A stretch of DNA of 32,125 nucleotides from Paractinoplanes toevensis (GCF_018332695.1 NZ_BOQN01000060.1:1-32125), one strand, 5' to 3'. Shown: positions 15,160 to 23,333, numbered from the stretch's first letter. Numbers and translations are program-made. The notes: a model not told the origin generated them from the letters alone.

Positions 15160-16877
15160 CAGTGCGACTCCCGGGAGACCTGCGAGCCGCTGGAGCCGAT
15201 CAGGAAGTCGCAGTCGGCGCCGGTGCTGGCCGGCCCGACGGTGTCGACGTAGAGCTTCTCCCAGCCCCGGGTCGGTGCCGCGTAGGCCGCGACCGCCTCC
15301 GCCGACGGCTCCCGGGCGGCCAGCTCCTCGTCGGGCAGGTCGACGTCGAGCCGGCGTTTCGCCACGTCGAGCACGATGATGTCGCCGGTGCGCACCTTGG
15401 CCAGGGGCCCGCCCGCGGCCGCCTCCGGGGTCACGTGCAGAACCACCGTCCCGTACGCGGTGCCGCTCATCCGCCCGTCGCAGATGCGCACCATGTCGCG
15501 TACGCCGGCTTCCAGAAGTTTCTTCGGCAGCGGGGTGTTGGAGACCTCGGGCATGCCCGGATAGCCCTTGGGCCCGCAGCCACGCAGGATGAGCACCGAG
15601 TCGGCGGTGACGTCGAGGCCGGGGTCGTCGAGCCTGGCGTGCAGGTCCTCGATCGAGTCGAACACGACGGCCGGACCGCGATGGGACAGCAGGTCCGGCG
15701 ACGCCGCGGCCGGTTTGATCACCGCGCCGCCCGGGGCGAGGTTGCCGTAGAGCACCGCGATGCCGGCCTCGGGCTGCAGCGGCTCGGCCCGCGCCCGGAT
15801 GACCTCGCGATCGTAGACCCGGGCATCGTCGAGGTAGTCGGCCAGCGGCCGGCCGGTGACCGTGATCGCGGCCGGGTCGAGCAGGTCGCGCACCTCCTTC
15901 AGGACGGCGTGCAACCCGCCGGCCCGGTAGAGGTCCTCCATCAGGAAGCGGCCGGCCGGTTGCAGGTCGACCAGCAGCGGCACGCCCGAGCCGACCCGGT
16001 CGAAGTCGTCCTGGGTCAGCTCGACCCCGAGCCGCCCGGCGATGGCCAGCAGGTGCACGACGGCGTTGGTGGAACCGCCGATCGCGGCGAGGGCGACGAT
16101 CGCGTTGAGGAAGCTCGCCCGGGTCAGCACCTGGCTGGGCCGCCGGTCCTGATCCACCAGGTCGACGGCCAGGACGCCGGTGGCGTGCGCGGCCTCCAGG
16201 AGGCGGCTGTCGGGGGCCGGGATGCCGGCGATGCCCGGCAGGGTCATCCCGAGGACCTCGGTGACCAGGCCCATCGTCGAGGCGGTGCCCATCGTGTTGC
16301 AGTGGCCGCGGCTGCGGATCATCGAGGACTCGGAGCGGCGGAACTCGGCGGCGCTCAGCGTGCCGGCCCGCACCTCCTCGGACAGCTGCCAGACACCGGT
16401 GCCGCAGCCGAGCGGGACGCCGCGGAACGTGCCGGTGAGCATCGGCCCGCCCGGCACCACCACGGCCGGGATGTCGACCGAGGCCGCCGCCATGAGCAGC
16501 GCCGGGATCGTCTTGTCGCAACCACCGAGCAGCACGACACCGTCGATCGGGTTGGCCCGCAGCATCTCCTCGATGGCCATCGCGGCCATGTTGCGCCACA
16601 GCATCGCGGTCGGCTTGACCAGCGTCTCGCCCAGCGACACCACCGGCAGGTTGAGCGCGATGCCGCCGGCCGCGTGGATGCCGTCGGCGACGCTGCGGGA
16701 CACCTCGTTCAGGTGCGCGTTGCACGGGGTCAGATCGGAGGCGGTGTTGGCCATCGCGATGTGCGGACGCTCGCCGTCGAACGCGTCGGCGGGCAGGCCG
16801 CGGCGCATCCAGGCGCGGTGGATGTAGCTGTTGCGGTCGTCGCCGCCGTACCAACCGGCACTTCGCCTGTCAGCCAT
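15159..16877 (-). CDS. IlvD/Edd family sugar-acid dehydratase
   Basis: A 572-residue iron-sulfur dehydratase. Three cluster cysteines are visible: C52 (DLTPCNAH), C120 (GGCDKTIP, with K122 the likely carbamylated lysine) and C193 (GHCNTMGT). GCGPKGYPGMPE and CDGRMSGTAYG follow in the C-terminal half. Length and motif layout match the pentonate/hexonate dehydratase branch better than branched-chain IlvD. It would convert an aldonate to the 2-keto-3-deoxy acid. The start at 16877 (MADRRSAG) has GGGAGG 6 nt upstream. It is divergent from iclR, and its 5' region carries one arm of a long-spaced inverted repeat. The exact sugar acid cannot be read from sequence. Confidence 0.9.
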   Translation of the reverse strand: MADRRSAGWYGGDDRNSYIHRAWMRRGLPADAFDGERPHIAMANTASDLTPCNAHLNEVSRSVADGIHAAGGIALNLPVVSLGETLVKPTAMLWRNMAAMAIEEMLRANPIDGVVLLGGCDKTIPALLMAAASVDIPAVVVPGGPMLTGTFRGVPLGCGTGVWQLSEEVRAGTLSAAEFRRSESSMIRSRGHCNTMGTASTMGLVTEVLGMTLPGIAGIPAPDSRLLEAAHATGVLAVDLVDQDRRPSQVLTRASFLNAIVALAAIGGSTNAVVHLLAIAGRLGVELTQDDFDRVGSGVPLLVDLQPAGRFLMEDLYRAGGLHAVLKEVRDLLDPAAITVTGRPLADYLDDARVYDREVIRARAEPLQPEAGIAVLYGNLAPGGAVIKPAAASPDLLSHRGPAVVFDSIEDLHARLDDPGLDVTADSVLILRGCGPKGYPGMPEVSNTPLPKKLLEAGVRDMVRICDGRMSGTAYGTVVLHVTPEAAAGGPLAKVRTGDIIVLDVAKRRLDVDLPDEELAAREPSAEAVAAYAAPTRGWEKLYVDTVGPASTGADCDFLIGSSGSQVSRESH

Positions 16878-16895
16878 GCCCAACCTCCCACAAAC

Positions 16896-16976
16896 TGTTT
16901 CCGGACGGTAACGCCAAAACATGCGGGAAGATAGAGCTTTCATCATGCCGGAACGGAGGTCTAGCATCCGGAAACA
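16896..16976. promoter_or_regulatory. Inverted TGTTTCCGGA pair, candidate IclR operators
   Basis: TGTTTCCGGA (16896-16905) and its exact inverse TCCGGAAACA (16967-16976) flank the divergent spacer, 19 bp from the dehydratase start and overlapping the iclR ATG. A related CCGGAAC lies at 16948-16954. This symmetric placement suggests the IclR protein binds both and controls both transcripts, including its own. Confidence 0.6.
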
Positions 16977-17740
16977 TGACCGACCTCGACAGCCGTCTGG
17001 TGGGGGCCGACCGTGTCCTCGCCGTGCTGGCCGAGCTCGCCCGGCACCCCGAAGGCATCGGTCTGGAGGACATGGCGCGGGCCATGGCCAGCCCCAAGCC
17101 GACGGTCCACCGCTGCCTGGCGGCGCTGCGGCGGGCCGGCTTCGCGGCCCAGGACGGTTACGGGCGCTACGTCCTGGGCGACGAGTTCCTGCGGCTGGCC
17201 TTCGCGCACCACGAGGCCCGGCCCGACCACGTGCGGGTGCTGCCGGTGCTGCGCGCGCTCTGCGAGCGCTACGGGGAGACCGTGCACTACGCGACGCTGG
17301 ACGGCCGCTCGGTGGTCTACCGGGCGAAACTCGATCCGCCCACCGGCTCGGTCCGGCTCACCTCGGTGATCGGCGGCCGCAACCCGGCGCACACCACCGC
17401 CGTGGGCAAGCTGCTGCTCTCCGGGGTGCTGCTCACCGAGGAGGCGGTCCACGAGTGGGTCGGCGACAGCGAGCTGGGCACCCCGACCACCCGCTCGGTC
17501 GCCACCGCCGGCCAGCTGTGGGACGAGCTGCGCATCACCCGCGAGCGCGGCTTCGGCACCGACGACCAGGAGAACGAGCCGGGCGTGAACTGCCTGGCCG
17601 TCCCGGCCTACCTGACCTCACCGACCGTGCCGAGCGGCGCGATCAGCATCAGCGGCCTCACCTATCGCACCCCCATCGAGAAACTGGTCGACGACGTGCC
17701 CGCGATCATCGCGATCGTGGCCGGAACGGAGCTCCCGTGA
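16976..17740 (+). CDS. IclR family transcriptional regulator
   Basis: A 254-residue regulator with an N-terminal winged helix (ADRVLAVLAELARHPEGIGL, recognition region MASPKPTVHRCLAALRRAGF) and a C-terminal GAF-like effector domain (RYGETVHYATLDGRSVVYRAKL, NPAHTTAVGKLLLSG, GFGTDDQENEPGVNCLAVPA, ISISGLTYR). IclR proteins commonly sense intermediates of aromatic or sugar-acid catabolism. The start at 16976 fits the family, but its GGAGG is 16 nt away, so initiation may be weak or leaderless. Its last four bases overlap the lactonase start (GTGA). It most likely controls the divergent dehydratase operon and its own operon through the inverted sites between them. Confidence 0.93.
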   Translation: MTDLDSRLVGADRVLAVLAELARHPEGIGLEDMARAMASPKPTVHRCLAALRRAGFAAQDGYGRYVLGDEFLRLAFAHHEARPDHVRVLPVLRALCERYGETVHYATLDGRSVVYRAKLDPPTGSVRLTSVIGGRNPAHTTAVGKLLLSGVLLTEEAVHEWVGDSELGTPTTRSVATAGQLWDELRITRERGFGTDDQENEPGVNCLAVPAYLTSPTVPSGAISISGLTYRTPIEKLVDDVPAIIAIVAGTELP

Positions 17741-18600
17741 CCACGACCCTGGATGTCACCCCGATCAGTCCGGACCACTACGAGCTGGGCGAGGGCCCGC
17801 TCTGGGACCACGAGCGGCAGCGCCTGCTCTGGGTCGACATCCTGGCCGGGAAGGTGTTCGCCGGCCGCCTCGAGCCGTTCGAGGTGACCGACACCTGGTC
17901 GTTCGACGACCTCGCCACCGCGGTCGCGGTCGCCGCCGACGGTTCCCTTCTGGTCGCCGAGCGCGAGACCCTCACCCGGGTCGACCTGGCGGGCGGGCGC
18001 ACTCCGGTGGCCCGCGTGCTCGCGGCCGATTGCGGCAGCCGCCTCAACGACGGCGCGGTCGACCCGTCCGGGCGCTTCCTGGTGGGCAGCATGGCGCTGG
18101 ACGGCCGCACCGGCGAGGAGGTCCTGGTCCGGCTGGAGAACGGCGGCTGCACGACGCTCGACGACGACCTAACGCTGTCCAACGGGCTCGCCTGGACCCC
18201 GGTCGGCGACGGGCTCTACAGCATCGACTCGGTGGCGCAGGCGGTCCGGGTCCGCGACTACCCCGACGGCGAACGCAACGACCTGCTCGAGATCACCGGC
18301 GGGCTGCCCGACGGCATGTGCATCGACAGCGACGGCAACCTGTGGATCGCGGTGCACGGCGGTGGCCGGGTCGAGTGCCGCAGCCCGGGCGGCACCCTGT
18401 TCGGCGTCATCGAGGTCGGCGTGCCGCAACCCACCAGCGTCGCGTTCGCCGGGCCCGGCCTCGACATCCTGGTCATCACCACCGCCACCGAGGGCATGTC
18501 CCCCGACGACCTGGCGAAATATCCCGACTCGGGCCGCATCTTCACCGCCCGGGTCGGCGCGACCGGCCTGCCCACCCCGTACTGGAATCCCGCCCTCTGA
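17737..18600 (+). CDS. SMP-30/gluconolactonase/LRE family lactonase
   Basis: A 287-residue six-bladed propeller protein of the SMP-30 group. The metal-binding Glu is in LGEGPLWD (residue 18), Asn in SRLNDGAVD and LSNGLAW, and Asp in LPDGMCID. Family members hydrolyse aldonolactones to aldonates, which is the second step of oxidative sugar pathways. It starts at GTG 17737, overlapping the iclR stop as GTGA, with GGAG 5 nt upstream. The next gene follows after 13 nt. Between a dehydrogenase and a dehydratase for sugar acids its role as sugar lactonase is well supported; which lactone is not known. Confidence 0.92.
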   Translation: MTTTLDVTPISPDHYELGEGPLWDHERQRLLWVDILAGKVFAGRLEPFEVTDTWSFDDLATAVAVAADGSLLVAERETLTRVDLAGGRTPVARVLAADCGSRLNDGAVDPSGRFLVGSMALDGRTGEEVLVRLENGGCTTLDDDLTLSNGLAWTPVGDGLYSIDSVAQAVRVRDYPDGERNDLLEITGGLPDGMCIDSDGNLWIAVHGGGRVECRSPGGTLFGVIEVGVPQPTSVAFAGPGLDILVITTATEGMSPDDLAKYPDSGRIFTARVGATGLPTPYWNPAL

Positions 18601-18613
18601 AAACGGAGACCTC

Positions 18614-19474
18614 GTGTATCTCATGCGTGTCGGCGCCGTCGGCGCCGAAAAGCCGGTCGTGCGTGTCGACGACAGCTCCTACGTCGACGTGTCCGACCTG
18701 GTGACCGACTTCGACGAGTTCTTCTTCGGCAGCGGCGGGGTGGCCTCGCTGGCCGAGCCGGTCGCCGAGCGGATCGCCGCCGGTGCCACCGAGTCCTTCG
18801 GCGACCAGCGGATCGGGGCGCCGATCGCCCGCCCGCACCAGATCCTCTGCATCGGCCTGAACTACCGCGACCACGCGGCCGAGACCGGGCAGGCCGTGCC
18901 GGACGAGCCGATCCTGTTCACCAAGTCGCCGAACACACTGGTCGGGCCGAACGACGACATCCGCATCCCGCGCGGCTCCACCAAGCCGGACTGGGAGGTG
19001 GAGCTGGGCATCGTGATCGGCAGCCGCACCTCCTACCTCGACTCGCCGGCCGACGCGCGCGCCGTGATCGCCGGGTACGTCCTGGTCAACGACGTCAGCG
19101 AGCGCGCCTTCCAGATGGAGCGCGGCGGGCAGTGGAGCAAGGGCAAGAGCGCCGAGACGTTCAACCCGGCCGGTCCGTGGCTGGCCACCCCCGACGAGAT
19201 CCCGGACGTGCTCGACCTGGGCATGACCCTGGACGTGAACGGCGTGCGCCGGCAGACCGGCAATACCAAGACGATGGTCTTCGACCCCTACTTCATCGTT
19301 CACCACCTGAGCCAGTTCATGGTTCTCGAGCCGGGCGACCTGATCAACACCGGCACCCCGCCCGGCGTCGGCATGGGCTTCCAGCCGCAGGTGTGGCTGC
19401 AGGCCGGTGACGTGGTCGAGCTGTCCATCGACCGGCTCGGCACCGCCCGGCAGAACGTGATCGGCCCTCGCTGA
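18614..19474 (+). CDS. FAH family hydrolase (2,4-diketo-3-deoxy acid hydrolase-like)
   Basis: A 286-residue fumarylacetoacetate-hydrolase fold protein. It has CIGLNYRDHAAETG, PILFTKSPNTLVGP, the metal-binding glutamates in WEVELGIVIG, the Asp in VLVNDVSERAFQ, KSAETFNPAGPWL and DLINTGTPPGVGMG. This full set is typical of 2-hydroxyhepta-diene-dioate isomerase and diketo-acid hydrolase relatives, which include enzymes that split 2,4-diketo-3-deoxy-fuconate or -rhamnonate into pyruvate and lactate. Start GTG 18614 has GGAG 5 nt upstream; ATG 18623 is possible. It overlaps the next start by one base. In this locus it is the natural final step after SDR oxidation. Confidence 0.92.
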   Translation: MYLMRVGAVGAEKPVVRVDDSSYVDVSDLVTDFDEFFFGSGGVASLAEPVAERIAAGATESFGDQRIGAPIARPHQILCIGLNYRDHAAETGQAVPDEPILFTKSPNTLVGPNDDIRIPRGSTKPDWEVELGIVIGSRTSYLDSPADARAVIAGYVLVNDVSERAFQMERGGQWSKGKSAETFNPAGPWLATPDEIPDVLDLGMTLDVNGVRRQTGNTKTMVFDPYFIVHHLSQFMVLEPGDLINTGTPPGVGMGFQPQVWLQAGDVVELSIDRLGTARQNVIGPR

Positions 19475-20475
19475 TGCGCGCCCTCGTCCTGACCGGCCCC
19501 GGCAAGGCCGAGGTGCTCGACGTCCCCGCGCCGGTGCCCGCCGCGGGGCAGGTGGTGGTCGACGTCGAGCGGGTCGGCGTGTGCGGCACCGACATGGAGC
19601 TGTTCAGCGGCGAGATGAGTTACCTGCACACCGGGGCGTCGTCCTATCCGCTGCGCCCCGGGCACGAGTGGTGCGGCACGGTGACGGCGGTCGGGGCCGG
19701 GGTCGACGAGAGTTGGGCGGGCCGCCGGGTCACCGGTGACACGATGATCGGTTGCGGTCACTGCCGCCGCTGCCAGCAGGGCCGGCACTGGGTCTGCGAG
19801 CATCGGTACGAGTTGGGCATCCGGGACGGCCTGCCGGGTGCACTCGCCGAGCAGCTCGCGGTGCCGGCCGGCTACCTGCACGCGCTGCCCGACGCGGTGG
19901 ACGCCACGCTCGGCGCGATGGTCGAGCCGGGTGGAAACGCCCTGCGCTGCGTCGAGGCCGCCCAGGTGGGTCCGGGCGAACGGCTGCTGGTGCTCGGCAC
20001 CGGCACGATCGGGCTGCTGGTCGCCATGTTCGCCCGGGCCCGCGGCGCCGAGGTGCACCTGGTCGGCCTCGACCTCGCACTGCCGAGATCACTCGGCTTC
20101 GAGCACTCGTGGACCCGGGATACCGTGCCCGGCGACCTGCCGTGGGACGGCGTGGTCGACGCGTCCACCGGTGCCGAGATGCCGCCGTTCGCCCTCGACC
20201 GGGTCGAACCCGGGCGCCGGGTCGTCTACATCGGGCTGTCCGTGCCGCCCAGCCTGATCGACACCCGCGACCTGGTGCTCAAGGACGTCACCGCGGTCGG
20301 CATCCTCGGCGCGTCGGCCGGCCTGGCCGGCGCCATCGAGGCGTACGCCGGTGGCGCGGTCGACCCGCGCCCGCTGGTCGCCGCCACCGTGAGCCTCGCC
20401 GAGATCGTCGACGTCTTCGCCGGCCGGCGCCCGCCGGGAGCCGGCCCGAAGATCCACGCCGACCCACGTTCGTAA
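19474..20475 (+). CDS. Zinc-dependent medium-chain alcohol/sugar dehydrogenase
   Basis: A 333-residue MDR enzyme. The catalytic zinc site includes C37 (GVCGTD), H64 and E65 (PGHEW). The structural zinc cysteines are C94, C97, C100 and C108 in CGHCRRCQQGRHWVC. A Rossmann domain with VLGTGTIGLL follows. These enzymes oxidise polyols, sugars or threonine with NAD(P). The start overlaps the FAH stop as TGATG, and ends 27 nt before the SDR. It could oxidise the sugar to its lactone, supplying the SMP-30 enzyme, or act on a C-C cleavage product. Sequence alone does not decide. Confidence 0.92.
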   Translation: MRALVLTGPGKAEVLDVPAPVPAAGQVVVDVERVGVCGTDMELFSGEMSYLHTGASSYPLRPGHEWCGTVTAVGAGVDESWAGRRVTGDTMIGCGHCRRCQQGRHWVCEHRYELGIRDGLPGALAEQLAVPAGYLHALPDAVDATLGAMVEPGGNALRCVEAAQVGPGERLLVLGTGTIGLLVAMFARARGAEVHLVGLDLALPRSLGFEHSWTRDTVPGDLPWDGVVDASTGAEMPPFALDRVEPGRRVVYIGLSVPPSLIDTRDLVLKDVTAVGILGASAGLAGAIEAYAGGAVDPRPLVAATVSLAEIVDVFAGRRPPGAGPKIHADPRS

Positions 20476-20502
20476 GACCCGCGCTGGTAATAAGGAGCAG
20501 AG

Positions 20503-21252
20503 ATGAGCGAATTCGACGGACTCACGGCGATCGTCACCGGGGGTGCCTCCGGGATCGGCCTCGCCACCGCGAGTCTGCTCGCCTCGCGCGGCGCGCGGGT
20601 GGCCTGCCTCGACCTCAACCCCAAGGTGGAGCCGCCGCTGATCGGCATCCTCGCCGACGTCGCCGACGACCACTCGATCCGGGCCGCCGTGCTCTCCGCC
20701 GCCGACACGCTGGGCGGCATCGACCTGGTGATCAACAACGCCGGCATCGGCGCCCAGGGCACGGTCGAGGACAACGACGACGCCGAGTGGGCCCGGGTCT
20801 TCGACGTCAACGTGCAGGGCATGGTGCGCACCACCCGGGCCGCACTGCCCTACCTGCGGCGGTCGTCGCACGCCGCGATCGTCAACGTGTCGTCGATCGC
20901 GGCCACCGCCGGCCTGCCGCAGCGGGCGCTGTACTCGGCGACCAAGGGCGCGGTGCTGTCGCTGACCCTGGCCCTGGCCGCCGACCACCTGCACGAGGGC
21001 ATCCGGGTCAACTGCGTGAACCCCGGCACCGCCGACACCCCGTGGGTCGGCCGCCTGCTCGCCAAGGCCGCCGACCCGGCCGCGGAACGGGCCGCCCTCG
21101 AAGCACGCCAGCCGACCGGCCGCCTGGTCAGCGCGGACGAGGTGGCCGCCGCCATCGCCTACCTGGCCGGCCCGCTCGCCGCGGCCACCACCGGCACGTC
21201 ACTGGCGGTCGACGGCGGCATGCAGGGCCTGCGGCTGCGCCCGCGCACCTAG
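20503..21252 (+). CDS. SDR family oxidoreductase
   Basis: A 249-residue classical SDR with TGGASGIG (residues 12-19), an Asp (LDLNP) at the end of the second strand pointing to NAD, NNAGIG, catalytic Ser in VNVSSIAA, YSATK, and the C-terminal TGTSLAVDGGM. The ATG has AAGGAG 5 nt upstream, the best ribosome site of this operon, so its level may be set separately. It is the last gene of the iclR operon. Together with the minus-strand SDR and the MDR enzyme the locus has three dehydrogenases, while the inferred route needs two: one for sugar to lactone and one for the keto-deoxy acid. Which one does which is open. Confidence 0.92.
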   Translation: MSEFDGLTAIVTGGASGIGLATASLLASRGARVACLDLNPKVEPPLIGILADVADDHSIRAAVLSAADTLGGIDLVINNAGIGAQGTVEDNDDAEWARVFDVNVQGMVRTTRAALPYLRRSSHAAIVNVSSIAATAGLPQRALYSATKGAVLSLTLALAADHLHEGIRVNCVNPGTADTPWVGRLLAKAADPAAERAALEARQPTGRLVSADEVAAAIAYLAGPLAAATTGTSLAVDGGMQGLRLRPRT

Positions 21253-21394
21253 GGCGGGGACGGGCACCGGGGGCTGCTGCCATCAATGCTCGTGCCGACG
21301 GCGCCGCCGTTGCTCCGGGTCCAGAGCGGCCGGCAGCGAGAGGGCGAGCATCGTCTTCCACACACCTGGTCTACGGGGGTGAGGCCGGATTTGT

Positions 21395-22159
21395 TCAGGG
21401 TTTGCGGCCGACCGCGCAGTACTGGTCGATGATCGGTTCGTCCTTCTCCGGCCGCCAGCGGGTCACCGAGACGACGCCCGGGTCGACCAGCTCCAGGCCG
21501 TCGAACAGCTCGGCGATGCGTTCCGGGCTGCGCAGGTGGTATTTCGGTTCGGCCGACATGTTCCAGATGCGGGTGGCCTCGCGGTTGTCCTCGGTGGTGT
21601 CGCCACCGTCGTACATCGCGAAGTAGCTGCCTTTCGGAAGCGGGGCCAGGAGCCGGTCGATGATCTCCTTGGCGGCCTCGTCGCTCTCGATGTGGCCGAA
21701 GACGCCCATGACCAGGACCGCTACCGGCTGAGTGAGGTCGAGCGTCTTGCCGGCCTCGTTCAAGATCGATTCGGGATCGTGCAGATCGGCGTGCAGGTAG
21801 GCGGTCGCGCCCTCGGGGGTGCTCGTCAGCAGCGCCTGCGCGTGCTCCTGGACCAGCGGATCGTTGTCGACGTAGACGATCCGGGCGTCCGGCGCGGCCG
21901 CCTGAGCCACCTCATGGGTGTTGCCGGCCGTCGGCAGGCCGGTCCCGATGTCCAGGAACTGCCGCACGCCCTGCTCGACGGTCAGATAGCGCACCAGCCG
22001 CACCAGGTAGTCCCGGGAGAGCCGGGCGCTGACCGCCAGCGCGGGCAGCGACTGCAGGATCTGGTCCCCCACCGCGCGATCGGCGGCGAAGTTGTCCGTG
22101 CCGCCGAGCAGGTAGTTCCAGATCCGCGCCGTGAGCGGCACCCCGTTGTCCACCGTCAT
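21395..22159 (-). CDS. SAM-dependent methyltransferase, DUF574 family
   Basis: A 254-residue protein of the actinomycete-specific Methyltransf_19 (DUF574) group. Typical features are the start VPLTARIWNYLLGGTDNFA, FLDIGTGLPTAGNTHEVAQ (SAM-binding glycine loop), DARIVYVDNDPLV, AVLVMGVFGHI, and the end RWRPEKDEP. The substrate of this family is unknown; genomes of mycelial actinomycetes hold many copies. The start at 22159 has GGAGG 7 nt upstream. The frame stays open far upstream, but that region belongs to the divergent NYN gene. It is divergent from that gene by 60 bp. About 140 bp on its 3' side (21253-21394) holds nothing recognisable. Confidence 0.93.
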   Translation of the reverse strand: MTVDNGVPLTARIWNYLLGGTDNFAADRAVGDQILQSLPALAVSARLSRDYLVRLVRYLTVEQGVRQFLDIGTGLPTAGNTHEVAQAAAPDARIVYVDNDPLVQEHAQALLTSTPEGATAYLHADLHDPESILNEAGKTLDLTQPVAVLVMGVFGHIESDEAAKEIIDRLLAPLPKGSYFAMYDGGDTTEDNREATRIWNMSAEPKYHLRSPERIAELFDGLELVDPGVVSVTRWRPEKDEPIIDQYCAVGRKP

Positions 22160-22184
22160 CCCCGCACCTCCATTGTGGAATCGC

Positions 22185-22212
22185 TTGAGCCTAGCCCCGC
22201 ACGCTGTACGGT
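22185..22212 (+). promoter_or_regulatory. Candidate promoter for a leaderless NYN transcript
   Basis: TTGAGC (22185-22190), a 16-nt spacer and TACGGT (22207-22212) end 7 nt before the ATG at 22220, and no Shine-Dalgarno is visible. This spacing would start transcription at the ATG itself, as in the many leaderless genes of actinomycetes. Confidence 0.4.
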
Positions 22213-22219
22213 GATCGTC

Positions 22220-22930
22220 ATGGACGGCGACACCACCGCCAGGCTGGCAGTTCTCATCGACGCCGACAACGCGCCGCCCGGCATCGCGCCCGCGCTGCTG
22301 GCCGAGATCGCCAAGTACGGCACGGCGAACGTGAAACGCGCCTACGGCGACTGGACCGGCACGTCCCTGCGCGGCTGGAAGGAACAGCTGCTGGCCCAGT
22401 CGATCCAGCCGATCCAGCAGTTCGCCTACACCACCGGCAAGAACGCCACCGACTCGGCGCTGATCATCGACGCCATGGACCTGCTCTACACGACCCGGTT
22501 CGACGGTTTCTGCCTGGTCTCCAGCGACAGCGACTTCACCCGGCTGGCCGCCCGCATCCGCGAGTCCGGCCTGATCGTCTACGGCTTCGGCGAGCGCAAG
22601 ACCCCGAAACCGTTCGTGTCGGCCTGCGACAAGTTCATCTACACCGAGAACCTGCAGAGCCCCACGGTCCCGGCCGCCACCGAGCCCAAGTCGCTGGCCT
22701 CGGTGACCACCATGCTGCGCGACGCCGTCCAGGCCGCCTCCGACGACGACGGCTGGGCCCCGCTGGCCTACGTCGGCAACATCATCGTGAAGCAGCGCCC
22801 CGATTTCGACCCCCGCACGTACGGCTACGCCAAGCTCTCCGACCTGGTGACGGCGACGTCGCTGTTCAAGACCGAGCGCCGCGCCGTGGGCAACGGCAAA
22901 CCGAACGTCATCTACGTCCGGGCCGGCTGA
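22220..22930 (+). CDS. NYN (PIN-like) domain protein with C-terminal OST-HTH/LOTUS domain
   Basis: A 236-residue protein. Residues 8-150 are an NYN nuclease-like domain with conserved acidic residues in AVLIDADNAPP, the Asp in ATDSALIIDAMDLL, and SSDSDFTRLAARIRESG. After a linker, residues about 160-235 (SVTTMLRDAVQAAS, GWAPLAYVGNIIVKQRPDF, YGYAKLSDLVTAT, FKTER) form an OST-HTH/LOTUS RNA-binding domain. This pairing (LabA/DUF88-like) suggests RNA binding with possible cleavage. The GTG at 22211 is a possible earlier start. It ends 10 bp from the convergent lipoprotein gene. Its target is unknown. Confidence 0.92.
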   Translation: MDGDTTARLAVLIDADNAPPGIAPALLAEIAKYGTANVKRAYGDWTGTSLRGWKEQLLAQSIQPIQQFAYTTGKNATDSALIIDAMDLLYTTRFDGFCLVSSDSDFTRLAARIRESGLIVYGFGERKTPKPFVSACDKFIYTENLQSPTVPAATEPKSLASVTTMLRDAVQAASDDDGWAPLAYVGNIIVKQRPDFDPRTYGYAKLSDLVTATSLFKTERRAVGNGKPNVIYVRAG

Positions 22931-22940
22931 GCGCACCGGC

Positions 22941-23333
22941 TCACGGCAGGCACTTCATGCCGGGGATGCCGACGGAGAGTTCGGCGCCCGAGCCGCTGCG
23001 CACGGTGACGGAGTTGATGTCGCCGGTGTAGGCCACCTCGACGGCGGTTTCGCAGATCTGCCGGCCGGTGGCGGTGTCGTCGTCGCCCAGCCCGGTGTCG
23101 ATCGTGACGTTGGTGCACTGGCCGTTCACCGTCACGGTGCGCACGTCGGAGCTCGTCAGGTGCTCCCGCACCGTGGTCAGGGCGTCGCCGCAGCCGGTCG
23201 TTGTCGTTGTCGTCGTTGTCGTTGTCGTTGTCGCGGAGGCTGCGGGTGCTGTTTCGGAGGCGGCTGCGGAACAGCCGGACAGCACGGCGGCGATCAGCAC
23301 GACTTGCGCCGCGCTGCGAAGGCGAGAGGTCAC
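22941..23333 (-). CDS. Small lipoprotein with a 12-Thr tract
   Basis: A 130-residue putative lipoprotein: signal peptide VVLIAAVLSGC with lipid Cys about residue 21, an Ala/Ser/Thr segment with twelve consecutive threonines, then an 80-residue globular part with four cysteines (TGCGD, GQCTN, QICET, MKCLP). The globular part looks beta-rich (RTVTVNGQCTNVTIDTG, NSVTVRSGS). I do not recognise a function. The start is GTG 23333, overlapping the methyltransferase stop as GTGA, so it is the third gene of the ABM-methyltransferase unit. The Thr tract is encoded by a short tandem repeat and may vary in length between strains. Confidence 0.8.
   Translation of the reverse strand: MTSRLRSAAQVVLIAAVLSGCSAAASETAPAASATTTTTTTTTTTTGCGDALTTVREHLTSSDVRTVTVNGQCTNVTIDTGLGDDDTATGRQICETAVEVAYTGDINSVTVRSGSGAELSVGIPGMKCLP
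23200..23232. repeat. GTTGTC microsatellite encoding poly-Thr
   Basis: Eleven triplets GTT/GTC on the plus strand, mostly as GTTGTC hexamers, encode 11 of the 12 threonines of the lipoprotein on the minus strand. Being in triplets, length changes by slippage would keep the frame. Confidence 0.85.

Noticed and set aside
15160..16854. Upstream extension of the minus-strand SDR frame
   Set aside because: The TGATG overlap and the family N-terminus MRTALITGG fix the start at 15159; the rest is within the dehydratase gene.
15162..16934. 590-codon plus-strand frame opposite the dehydratase gene
   Set aside because: The dehydratase on the minus strand has all family motifs; the plus frame shows only repetitive His/Arg/Gly/Asp sequence.
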